Source of the DNA: Sequoia sempervirens
Taxonomy: Eukaryota > Streptophyta > Pinopsida > Cupressales > Cupressaceae
NCBI GenBank assembly: GCA_007258455.2
Contig: VDFB02254968.1
Span: 248,001-312,000, forward strand
Reading direction: 5' to 3'
Length of the DNA: 64,000 nt
A program made the translations under genes and the position numbers. Below are positions 50,736-61,782 of the stretch, piece after piece; position 1 is the stretch's first letter, and each line of letters opens with the position of its first letter. The notes beneath the pieces were generated by a model, which saw only the letters and a program-made list of their open reading frames with translations, did not search any database and was not told the origin of the DNA.

Positions 50736-51344
50736 CAGGCCTGAAATTCGACGGTCACCCCTACCTGTCATATGAAAATTTTATGAGGATTTGGTCATTT
50801 AAATGCCTGTCAAAAAAATTGTTTAATTTATGAATTTTTATATAAAATCTTTTATAAATGCAATTTCTTGATAAATTAGTAATAAATATAAAAAATTATT
50901 GTTATAATTAACAATTAACAAAATTTTCTAAGTTCATATTAAAAACAAATCTTGTTAAATATATTTTAAAAGTTAAAAATAATTATATTCTATTTTGAAA
51001 AGATTCTAAATTAATATATATTTTTATAATAATATTATAAGTCACATATATTAATATAAAAAAATGATAACTATTATAAAAATGTCAAAAGTTTCTAAAT
51101 TCATTTTAGAAAATATTCAAAAAAGTTATATTCTATTCTAATTTAATTTATCTTTTTATAATAAAAATTATAAAATGATATCTATTATAAGTTAAAATAC
51201 TATATTATATTTTGCTTATAATATTTTTTTACGATTTAATCAAAATATAGCAAGTCAAACTATACAGTCTAATAAATTTTACAGTTGTAATATACAGTCT
51301 AAAAATGAAAAAATGGTCAAATAGACCATCAAATTCTAGGCCTG
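50736..51344. mobile_element. hAT-like MITE
   Basis: The ends are CAGGCCTGAAATTCGACGGTC and an inverted near-copy ending …TAGGCCTG. The flanking 8-mers accctcac and gtcctcac match at 6 of 8 positions. CAGG-type termini with an 8-bp duplication are typical of hAT elements. The interior is AT-rich and non-coding. Confidence 0.7.
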
Positions 51345-51411
51345 GTCCTCACCAATTAAACTACAACCCTTCCATAAGCAACAGGTTTAGATTTCTAAAT
51401 TTATGAAAGTC

Positions 51412-51906
51412 TGACAATTTTTTCTATAGCTTGAAAGGTGGAGTGTGAACTCGAGTTGAATTTTCAGCAACAACTAATTTTTTTATTCATTAATAGAATG
51501 TTTCTAGTTTGTGAGGTTGAGATAAGACCGAAAGTGATTTTATGTGTGATTTAAAACTGAGTAATGTAAGGAAAGTTTCTTTTCTTGCACGTTGATTTAA
51601 AACAGCTGAAACTATATATGTAAGATTGTTGTAGCAAATTAGTATTGTATTTTCAAAAGGAAAGTTTGTTGTTAAGCTGAATAGAAGATCCAACATTTGC
51701 AGGTTTTTCCCCACACTGGAGTTTCTTGTGTATATATGTGTTATTGTGTATATGTGGTTGGCTTCTTGTTATTTTTCTTTCATTGTTATTAGTTGTTAAA
51801 TAACCCAGTGTATTAATAGTTTTAAATTAGATAGATAAATTGTTTTGATTCTATTCTGTGAATTTATTGTGCAATTAATCTATAGCTGGGTTATAATAAA
51901 TTAACA
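51412..51906 (+). repeat. 5' LTR of the copia element
   Basis: Starts TGACAATTTT and ends ATTAACA, followed directly by the PBS. It matches 55965-56466 over its length. Confidence 0.85.
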
Positions 51907-51918
51907 TGGTATCAGAGC
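51907..51918 (+). other. Primer-binding site, initiator tRNA-Met type
   Basis: TGGTATCAGAGC directly after the LTR is the standard plant copia PBS, complementary to the 3' end of initiator methionine tRNA. Confidence 0.9.
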
Positions 51919-52006
51919 TCTAAACTCTGAATACAAAGCCAAGATTTGTGACGCAGATTTCAAAAAAAAATAGAATTTTGTCTCCAATTAATATTCTTTT
52001 GTGACT

Positions 52007-52808
52007 ATGGCAACCAGTGTTTGATATGAAGACAGGCTTGAGGATGCGTCTAACTTCTTACAATGGAAGGTTTGGATTACATCCGTTCTCAAGGAGAACA
52101 GGTTGTGGATCTATGCTAGTACAGAGGTGTCACCACTAACAAATGATCCTATTGCCCTAGATTCACATGAAGTCAAGGAGGCCAAGGATCAGAGGATTAT
52201 TCTTGATGGGGTATCTAATTCCTCATCTATCTAGGAAAGACATTGCCAAGGAGATGTGGGATACACTCACAAAACTTTATCAGAGTTGTAAGGTGATGCT
52301 CAAGGACAAATAGCATAACACCAAGATGTCCAAAGGCGAGAGTCTGACCTCTTACTTGTCCAAGTTGACACAGGTCAAGGATGAGTTGGTTGTTGATGGA
52401 GAGACGATTGTTGGAGATGAGTTGGTGCGTATAGCATTGAATGGTTTGCACTGGGAAGTTTTTGTCAAGTGTGTTGTCGGTAGAGATCACCTACCCAACT
52501 AGGTGAGGCTTTCAGATGATTTTGTTCAGGAGGAGATCCATGAAGGCGCTCATTGAGGAGATCAAATGAAGAAGGATCAAGACAAAGAAAATATTGCTCT
52601 TGCAAGCAAGGGTAAGAAGAAATCCAATAAACAGCAAATGGAAGGTTCTTCTTCCAAGAGTGGGAAGAAGAAAGATCTAAGCAAGATAAAAAAAAATTGC
52701 TGCCACCAGTTGGGTCACTATGCCAGTCAGTGTCCGAATAAGAAAAATAAGGACAAGCAGAAGAAGCAAGTTGTTGCTACAGCAGAGGTGGACGAGTTTG
52801 CATTATGA
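52007..52808 (+). pseudogene. Copia gag remnant with damaged zinc knuckle
   Basis: ATG at 52007 (MATSV) is followed at codon 6 by a TGA, then YEDRLEDASNFLQWK, typical of UBN2-type copia gag. A frameshift lies between this part and 52566-52808. The latter has a nucleocapsid knuckle CHQLGHYASQC in which the first expected Cys of C-X2-C is misplaced. It ends at TGA 52806, in frame with the protease that follows. Confidence 0.85.
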
Positions 52809-55800
52809 TTTGAGAATGAGTTTTCTCTCATTGCATATCTCTCGAGTTCAATTGCCAACAAGGTATGGTATATTGATAGTGGGGCTTCTTTCCACATGAT
52901 GGGAGTCAAAGAATGTCTCACCAAGTTGGAGGAGAAAATTTTGGATTTCTATATTGAGCTCAAAGACAATGCCAAGTACCATGCAATTGGTATTGGAATG
53001 GTCAAGTTTCAGAGGGAGTCTGGCAAACCTCTATTGGTGGAGGATGTGTTGTATGTCCCTAGCATGACAAAGAATTTAATCTTTGTTTCTACTTTGGAAG
53101 ACAAGGGTTACATCGTGACCTTTGATGAGGGGGAAGTCTCTATTCGTCCTAAGGATTCTAAGGTTGAAAAAGTGATTGGATTCAGGCATGGTAGCTTGTT
53201 TCGGTTACAGTTTGAGCCAGCACATGTGTTGGTTAGTAGTTGTAGAGGACTAGGAGAATTGTGGCACAGGAGGATGGATCACGTTCACCATGGAGCACTT
53301 AATATTCTCAAGGAAATAGTGACGGGGATGCCTAAGATGAAGAGAGATAATCATGAGGTGTGTAAGGGTTGTGCTCTTGGGAAATATGCCAAGACTAGTT
53401 TTCCAAGCAATGACACTAGATCCAAAGGGATTTTGGATCTTGTACACTCATATGTGTGTGGGCCCATGATAATAGTATCCTTGAATGGGTACGAGTATTA
53501 TGTTATTTTCATTGATTACTTCTCTAGGAAGACATGGATATATTTTCTAAAGAATAAAGATGAGGTCTCCAGTAGGTTCAAAGAGTTTAAGGCTCTCGTG
53601 GAGAACCAAACTGGGAGGAAGATCAAGATACTAAGGTCTGATAATGGATCTGAGTATACCTCGAATGCCTTCAAATATTTTTGTGCTCAGTAAGGTATCA
53701 AGAAAGAGTTGACAGTTCCAGACAACCCTTAGCAAAATGGGGTTGCTAAACAGAAAAATGGGGCTATAGTTGGAGCAGCCAAGGCCATGCTTCATGATCA
53801 GGATCTACCTTTGTTCTTATGGGAAAAATCTTGCAATACAACAGTGTATTTGTAGAATAGGAGCCCTCACAAAGTGTTGGGAAAACTGACTCCAAAAGAG
53901 GCATTCATCGGTAAGAAACCAGGTTTGGAGCACATTCGCATCTTTTGATGCCTAGTGTATTGTCACATTCCTATGGAGAAGAGAACCAAGTTGGAACCAA
54001 CTGCGGAGAAGGGTATCCTTGTTGGGTATAGTGAAACTTTTAAGGCCTATTGGGTTTACATTCCTACCCTCAGGAAAATAGTTGTTTGTAGAGATGTGAA
54101 GTTTGAGGAAGAGAGGGCTCTTCAAAAATCTAACAACTTGATGAATGAGGAGGAACAATCACCCACGATTGAGGTAGCAAAAATTCCTAAGTAACGCACG
54201 CTGGAGAGCAAAGCAAGCAGGTCGAGCAAACTAATCAGAAGGAGTCCAACAAATAATTTCTCAGCCTCAGATTCCTATTATCGAGAAGAGGAGAAATAGG
54301 GCGGTTGAGCACACACTAAGAGAGGCCCAGGAATATGTTGGTGGTCAATAGGATTCAATCAGATAGAGAAAGGCTCCCAAATGTTATTTTGAGTATGTGG
54401 CACTTATGAGTGAATTAATTGAAGTAGATCCTTCCAACTTTCAGGAGACGTCCTAGCACCAAGTATGGAGGGATGCCATGGTGGAAGAGTATTCTTCCAT
54501 CATGAAGAACAATGTGTGGGAGGTAGTACCACAACAAAAAGGTAAGTTTGTAGTGGGATCGAGATGGTTGTGTAAGGTTAAGCATGCTACAAATGGTAGT
54601 GTGGAAAATTTCAAAACCTGATTTATGGTTACGAGGTTTTCTCAAAAGGAAGGGATTGACTATGATGAGACTTTCGCTCTGGTAGCCAGGCACTCATCCA
54701 TAAGAGCTATCATTTCTATAGCAACACAAATGGGTTGGATGATTCACCAGATGGATGTAAAGATAGTCTTTCTCAATGGAGTAATTGAGGAAGAGATTTA
54801 CATAGAACAACCAAAAGGATTTGAAGCACATGGGAGGGATTCTCATGTATGCAAGTTGAAAAGAGCATTGTATGGGCTCAAGCAAGCTCCCAAGGTGTGG
54901 TATTCACGTATTGACAATTACTTGTAGAGCGTGGGCTTCATCAAGAGTGAGGTAGATCCAAACTTGTACTTTTTTCAGATGAAGGGCGAACTTCTCATAT
55001 TGGTGTTGTATGTTGATGACTTGTTTCTCACAAGGTCAGAGGAGCTCATAGCACACTGCAAGCGAGATCTTGTGGGAGAGTTTGAAATGAAGGACTTGGG
55101 GTTGATGCACCACTTTCTAAGATTGGAGTTGTGGAAAAAAGAGGAAGAAATCTTCCTTGGACAAGGGAAGTACTTAATTGATATCTTGAAGCGATTTAAG
55201 ATGGAGAATTGTAAGCCCATGTCTACGCCACTTGTGACCAACTAGAAAAAGATTGATGCTTCTAAATCAGAGGCAGTGGACCCGACTTTATACGGGCAGT
55301 TGATAGGCTCTCTTATGTATCTAGTCAAACCAGGACAAACATTTGTTTTGCAGTAAACTCACTTAGTCAGTTTATGGTGGAACCTAAACGTGTGCACTGG
55401 ATAGCTGTGAAGCATGTTTTGAGGTATCTCAAAGGCACAATTGATTATGGGTTGAAGCATGTTCAACAGGATGGAGTGAAGCTCGAGGGGTTTATCAATG
55501 CAAATTGGGTAGGCAATACAACTGACTGAAAGAGCACTTCAGGGTGCAGTTTCAATTTAAGATCAAGAGCAGTCTCTTGGTATAGCAAGAAATAGAGTTG
55601 CATTGAGTTCTACAGAGGCTGAGTATATGGCAGCCAGTATGGCAACATGTGAGGCTATCTGGCTTCGGAAACTTTTAGTTGGGCTCTTTGATCAGAAGCT
55701 AGATCCTACAATCATTTACTGTGATAATCAGATTTGTATCAAACTATCTGAGAATCCAGTGTTTCATGACAAGTCAAAGCACATTGAGAATAAGTACCAC

Positions 55801-55960
55801 TTCATCAGAGATTATGTGGAGAAGGGGACAGTGAAGCTCCAATACATTCCTACAAATGAACAAATAACAGATATCCTAACCAAGGCCTTGATGAAGAGTA
55901 AGTTTGAATTCTTCAAGGATAAGTCAAGGGTGTCGTGTAGAACACCTTCCTCGCTAAGAG
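52809..55960 (+). pseudogene. Copia pol remnant: protease, integrase, RT, RNase H
   Basis: Protease active site DSGA is at 52875-52886. The integrase has the HHCC finger (WHRRMDH … CKGC), but the first catalytic Asp position (HSxVCGP) is Tyr (53451) and the Glu position in NGVAxxKN is Lys (53748), so the D-D-E triad is lost. Stops occur at 53691, at the following NP* position and near 53855 and 53945, and a frameshift lies between about 54194 and 54415. RT has YVDD at 55009-55020, with a stop before FMVTRFSQKEG and others at 54928 and 55243. RNase H follows (SSTEAEYMA, YCDNQ, KHIENKYHFIRD). It cannot encode an active polyprotein. Confidence 0.9.
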
Positions 55961-55964
55961 GGAA

Positions 55965-56466
55965 TGTTGATTTTTTTCGTACCTCGAAAGGTGGATTGTG
56001 GAGTTGCTTTAAAGCAACTCGAGTTGGATTTTCAACAACAATGGATTTTTTTATTCATCAATAGAAATTTTTTTGGTTTGTGAGGTTGAGATAAGACTGA
56101 GAGTGATTTTATGTGTGATTTAAAGTTGAGTAATGTAAGGAAAGTTTATTTTCTTGCATGTTGATTTAAAACAGCTGAGGCTATATATGTAAGATTGTTG
56201 TAACAAATTAGTATTGTATTTTCAAAAGGAAATTTTGTTGTTAGACTAAATAGAAGATCCAACATTTGCAGGTTCTGGGGTTTCCTGGATATATCTATGT
56301 TATTGTGTATTTGTGATTGGCTTCTTGTTATTTTTGTTTCTGTTGTTATTAGTTGTTAAATAACCCAATGTATTAATTGTTTTAAATCATATAGATAAAT
56401 TGTTTTGATTCTATTACGTGAATTTATTGTGCAATTAATCTATAACTGGGTTATAATAAATTAACA
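55965..56466 (+). repeat. 3' LTR of the copia element
   Basis: Starts TGTTGATT just after the polypurine tract aagaggga (55956-55963) and ends ATTAACA. Confidence 0.85.
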
Positions 56467-57084
56467 AGTCATCTATAGTAAATAAACTTGCCTCCTTAAA
56501 ATATGGTCAGGGCTTTAAAACTTCATGTTTTTATTGCTTGTGATTTCTTGTTTTTGTGTTATGATCTTTTGTAACCTTAGGTGTGAATTCATGTTTATAT
56601 TTCACTTCTTTATTGCCATTTGGTGGAGTCGGTATTGTTTTATAATCAAAATATTATTGGACATGTTTTGTGGTTTGTGAAAAGTTGAACCAATTGTTAG
56701 TTCTATAACTAGTTTGAATAGAGTAAAGAGGTGTTGTACCAATAGATTGACAAATTCAAATAACAAAATAAAGTCCTATTACCTTAAGTTTGATTCTTCT
56801 TTGACTCATTTGTATTAATAGAGGAGAGTAGAATATATCCCACTTTTTCCCAAGTCTCTTTGGCCTTATAAATAACATCACTATGATGCTCAATTTCATA
56901 TATTTTGTACATAAGCTGGCATGATCTTGAATACTATCATCCATAAACATACCTCAATCTGTAATGGTTTAGATATTACACTAGACATTTGCACCTTTTT
57001 CCATTTAGTGTCTTTGATCATTGTGAAACTCACCCAAAAAATATGACTCACTATTCAAGAGAGTTTCATACTTTCCCATACATA
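56467..57084. other. AT-rich spacer, weak possible copia gag trace
   Basis: No supported gene. The minus strand near 56760-56950 has phrases such as YKAKETWEKV that recall copia gag, but the frame is broken and the match is too short to call. Confidence 0.3.
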
Positions 57085-57507
57085 AGAACGTCAAAAAATT
57101 CTGCAAAAAAGGTCGTCAGCCATATGTCCAAAGTCGGTATTTTTCTTTGACATTGTTAGAACCTTCAACTTGCAGGTCAAACCAGGTTGAAGGCCTAGGT
57201 TCGGACTTCCAATGCTTTTCCCGAACCAAAAACCCATGCAAAAACCCAACCACAAAGCAAAAAAAATTCAAATTTTAAAAAATGGTATCCCGTCTTATAA
57301 TCGGGATCTCAATCCCTATACTACAACATTCGGACCGTTGTGAAGGAAACGGGATCCCATTTGCCGGCCAATGGTCCCCACATTCAATGTCGAAGAACGG
57401 GATCCCGATTATAGAATGGGATCCCCCTTCTTATAAACGGGATCCCGGTTTTTATAAGCGAGATCTCGTTTATACTAAGTGGGATCCCATTTTATAAACG
57501 GGATCCC
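57085..57507. repeat. Right member of the inverted pair, with a GGGATCCC palindrome array
   Basis: 57095-57275 is the inverse of 44700-44880. From 57351 to 57507 the 8-bp palindrome GGGATCCC occurs exactly six times (57351, 57399, 57418, 57439, 57481, 57500), with GAGATCTC at 57460. The last six sites are spaced 19-21 bp apart, in units like tttataaacgggatcccgt. The palindromes lie on the side facing away from the partner repeat. Confidence 0.8.
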
Positions 57508-57924
57508 GTTTATTTTATTTAAATATACTGCAAAAAATTACTGTGAAGTCCGCAACTTCACATGTACGGCCGAGAGCAGTAAAAGTAAATTATTTTTCAT
57601 AAGTTGTATTTACAGGTGATGAACTTGATTTTTAGTTGATTTTATCAAACGGGGCATCATTTACACCATTTTTGAAGTGGAATTGTGTTATTTTTGTGCT
57701 TGTTTGGAGGAATAAAAGGTTTTCAATTTGCAATATGGATTGAATTTTTCAAAGGAGGCATAAAGAAAACAATTTTTAAAGTGGAATTGTGGTAGTTTTC
57801 TATTTGTTTTGAGGAACACAAGAGGAAGAATTTTGTCCTAATATGTATTCAACTTCCAATTTGGATTGAATGTTTTGAAGTATTTCACTATTAACATTCA
57901 TTTGTGCTTGAGAATTTTATTGTT

Positions 57925-58497
57925 ATGCGAGATAAAGCTCGTAATAAGAGAAGGAAGACATTGACTCCTCAAGAAGTTGAAGCAAATAGAGAAAAAGAGA
58001 GACAAAGACAGAGAGAAAGAAGAATGAGAATGAAATCAATGAATGATGGTGGAGCAACCAATTCAACAACTATTGAAGATGAAAACATTGAGGATACCAT
58101 GGTTGTAGATGAAGCTAATTTGCAAGGAGTCAATTTGGAGAAGAATATGATTATACAAACAAGTCCTACTATGTCTTCAAATCCCTCTTTGAATGCTATG
58201 GAGAATGTTTCAATATGCACAAATCCAGGTACGTCTTCAAATCCACATGTTAGTGAAATGGTAAATTTGTATGTAGAAATTTTACAAGATGTTGGACTTA
58301 ATGATGTTGACATTGACTATATTCAGAGAGATGAAACTTTTATAGAATTTGTTGAAAACAAAAAAGAAAAATCTTTTGTTGCAAATGAAAATCAAAATGA
58401 TCATTTTCTTGAAAATGAAAACAAAACCTGTATTTTTGATGAAAATGAAAATGAAAACCGTTTTGTTGATATAAACTATGGTACTTATAACAAATGA
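57925..58497 (+). CDS. Unrecognised protein, basic/coiled N-terminus and acidic Asn-rich tail
   Basis: From the ATG at 57925 a frame of 190 codons is open to TGA at 58495. The N-terminus is very basic and helical (KARNKRRK, then EKERQRQRERRMRMK). The C-terminus is rich in Glu/Asn with repeats of the type NENEN. Basic segments like this occur at the start of some Helitron replicase proteins and in bZIP-like regions, but no diagnostic domain is present, so I do not assign a function. The last 20 bases fall in the start of the duplicated block. It could be an exon, a transposon fragment or chance. Confidence 0.35.
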   Translation: MRDKARNKRRKTLTPQEVEANREKERQRQRERRMRMKSMNDGGATNSTTIEDENIEDTMVVDEANLQGVNLEKNMIIQTSPTMSSNPSLNAMENVSICTNPGTSSNPHVSEMVNLYVEILQDVGLNDVDIDYIQRDETFIEFVENKKEKSFVANENQNDHFLENENKTCIFDENENENRFVDINYGTYNK

Positions 58498-58514
58498 GTA
58501 ATATTTGAGTTAAT

Positions 58515-58730
58515 ATAGATCGAACAGGTAGTAGAGTTGGCTTAGGCAGTGGGTTTGTTTCCCATTGGTCTCGGGTTCAACTCCGCTCCTGGGTTTAAGA
58601 GGTGAGACTTCTGGCGGGTGGGGGATTTCACCCGTAGGGGACTAGTCTCACCCTAGCTCGCTAAGGGTGGTAAGGGTTGTTGGCCGCTAGGCTAGGTCGC
58701 GGAGACACCCTATGGTATCAAAAAAAAAAA
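58515..58730 (+). mobile_element. tRNA-derived SINE (copy 3 of the same insertion)
   Basis: Flanked by ttgagttaat (58505-58514) and ttgagataat (58731-58740), one mismatch. The B box here reads GGTTCAACTCC. Confidence 0.75.
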
Positions 58731-61670
58731 TTGAGATAATGTTTAATTTGATTAACAATTTTAGATTATTGTTTAATTAGAATAATGTTTGATAGTGTTT
58801 TCAAATTATCTATCTCAATATTATTATTTTAGATCAATGTTTGTTTAAACATGGATTAATTTAATTAAATAAATAAATAATTAATAGAAATTTTTTATTA
58901 TTAGATAACTAATTTGAAAGGAAAAGTTGAAGAAATTTATATAAATAAAAAAATTATTTAATAAAAATAGTTAAAGCTCTATAAGAGATAAGAGTAGAGT
59001 TAAGGTGGTTGAATTGAGGTACATGAGATTGTATCGAAATGGAAGAATGTTCTAAGATCTATATATTGTTAATGTTAACAAATGTGTTGTAGAATCTTAA
59101 GATTAGGTCTTTATGTTTATGTGTGTGTAATGGGTGTCACACTATTAGCCATGTAAGCTAGTGATAAGGAGACTTTCCAAATTAAGTACCCTAGACCTTG
59201 TAGGTGGCACTAGAGAAGCTACATAATTCCTCAAGAGTGGCATTTCACATCAAATAAATGTAATCCATAAAATGAAGATGAGACACTAGATCTAAACCTT
59301 TCACAATGTGATACCTAGAGATAAAAACAAAGCACCTAAGATGCTTAGAAAACCTACCCAAACCTTTTACTAGAATGATATAGAGAAAGAGTCGCCCTCA
59401 CATAAACCTCTTTTAGAATGGAAAATAGCTTAAGGAGAACCATTTATAAGAATAAAGAAGGAAGGAGAGCTACAAAAATTCTTTACCATCTTCAACACTA
59501 TGAATTATCCTCCCCTTTCGATGGTAGTATCTATAGGGTGCCTAATTGAATATAAATGACTTGATAAAGTTACCAACCTCAGGGATTGAGTTTAAATTAT
59601 ATTATTCTCCCATCAAGGTGAATAGGGTAGACATAATGCTACCTACTAGTTCATGATAAAGGTGATAGAATTTGACAATTGATAGAAAACCTCATACTTA
59701 GAAATATTTGGTAGCACATACTTATAGAGAAGGGGGATTCGTCACCCTCGAGACTCCAGGTCATGACAGAGCCCCAAGGAATGGACTACCCTAAACTACC
59801 TTAGGTTGTTTGACAAGTATTTCAAAAATTGAGTGAGTCAGCCATAGAGGTTTCAGATTGTGGACCAACAGCTCACTGTCTGATGATGGCAGCCCAGGAA
59901 CCAGACTCCAACACGGTGCACTAGTGTCTCAGGGACGCGCTGGTATCTTAGGGATGTGCTAGCATCCTATATGGATAGGGGTCTACCAAACAGATAGAAA
60001 ATACAAAGGTCCTACTTACGATCCAACTGATAAAGTTTTACAATTTGACAAGGAAATTATAAGAACCAAAAATTATAACAAGAACATTGGAAACTACTCT
60101 AATGCGTAAATGACAAAGAAAGGTGAGGAAAAGGTACCACTCCATCCATGCTTTAATTCTTCAACTTTGACTTCAAAAGGATGAACCAACACTTGCACAC
60201 ATGGAAATAGGAAAAATGTTGGGCTACATTTCGAGGTCTACCTTAGTCAGACCCTCGCTTTGGTGTTCCCACCTCCATGGATAACCAAATATGCAACAAG
60301 ATAGAGAAATTGATAAAGAAAAGAAAGGAAAGGACACTATCAAATAGAGTGCAAAGACAGCCTGAATGCTACTCTATAAGACATAATGATGCAATAAAAT
60401 AACAAGAGCAATATCACCTTTCCTCCTACTAGCACTCAAAGCTGAGAAGTGAATATGACACCACGTCGAGAGAATGAAGTTTCAACAACCTGCAAATATG
60501 GTGGAGTTGCAACAAGAATACATTGTAGAAGCCAAGTAGAGAGCAAGAATCATCAAGTAGAGAGCAAGAGTGAGCTTAAGAGAGAGTGTGTGTGAAAGAA
60601 TGATCAAGAAGTTGCAAGAATTTGCATGGAGTGAAGAAGTGAGTTTGAATTGCCAAAATGAAGGTAAAAGGTCGATCAAGGGAGGATAGAAGACATTACC
60701 TCCATAGCCAACCGAAGACATAACAATTATGCAGATTCTAGAGGTAAGAATCTTGTTAGGACATAAACATGGCATGTAGACATCCACATGGCACGTAAGC
60801 ATCCCCAAAAAAATTCCTCCATCAATGCAAAACAAGGCCACATAGAAGGAATACGCTGATCATGGCAGGTTTACATCATCTGACTTATAGTTTCTAAAAT
60901 AAAGGTAAAATAAATGGGGGATTTTCCAAGGGTGAAAATTTGTGCCATTACAATACTTAGGTAAAATATGTAGAAATTTTATAATTTTTCCTTCCACAAT
61001 AATTATGGTAATTTTTGGATGCAACCACCAAGTTTCTATTTTCTTCTCTTTCAACTCTTTGGCTAATAGCGGATACATTCTAGACATGGGATTTTTATGG
61101 ACCTTATCATAAAAAACAAGATAATAGATATCAATTGTAGCTCCAGTATCATCCACATACATGTTATCATGAAGCTAATCACATGGACAATCATTTTAGA
61201 ACCTAACCTCCAATTTTTTAATAAAAGGGAAAACTTCATGGTGGTGCAAATTGCATCTATGATACATAAGGCATATAAAAATTATCTCATACATATTCTT
61301 GTTAAAATTTACACCTCAAAATTAATGAGATTAGTTCTCTATACTTGGGTATTGGCTCCATGAGAATCATATGCAATTTTGGGACCCAAATAGTATCCAA
61401 GTGAAAACAACCATTTGTCCCAAATATTTTATAAATCAATTTCATAAATTTTATAGAAAGTTGTGAATACTATAATATATGAAAGTTCATTTTTCTTGTG
61501 CAACTATGTGTTGTAGCCTAATCCTCTAGTGTACTATAAAGATCATTTCCTTGCAACCGTTTCTTGGAAATTGTGGTATCATATCTAAATGTGGGCTCTA
61601 CAAAAATTTTAGCATTCCATTCACTAAATCAAATGATGAGATATATATTTACAATCTTCATATGATAGTT

Positions 61671-61782
61671 GGGTAAACCCACAATAGTCCAGGTTACAAT
61701 TTTTTGAACGAAGAAAAATAGAAATGCTCATCAAAAAATTAAAAATGGTTTACCCCTTCTAATGAAGGGGGTTCGAATTTGA
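61671..61782. mobile_element. Copy-specific insertion with GGGTAAACC inverted ends
   Basis: Present only in the third copy. GGGTAAACC (61671-61679) and its inverse GGTTTACCC (61748-61756) bound about 86 bp. A further ~26 bp including ggttcgaatt follows before homology resumes. It may be a tiny MITE or a SINE fragment. Confidence 0.45.

Larger units (their letters stand above)
51412..56466 (+). mobile_element. Ty1/copia LTR retrotransposon, complete layout, dead
   Basis: The order is 5' LTR, PBS, gag, protease, integrase, RT, RNase H, PPT, 3' LTR, the copia order. agtc occurs on both sides (51408-51411 and 56467-56470), a 4-bp remnant of the usual 5-bp target duplication. The LTRs differ at many sites and by a small indel near their starts, so the insertion is not recent. 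Confidence 0.93.

Noticed and set aside
56756..56950. Minus-strand frame as copia gag
   Set aside because: A few suggestive words only in shifted frames; too short and degraded to call.
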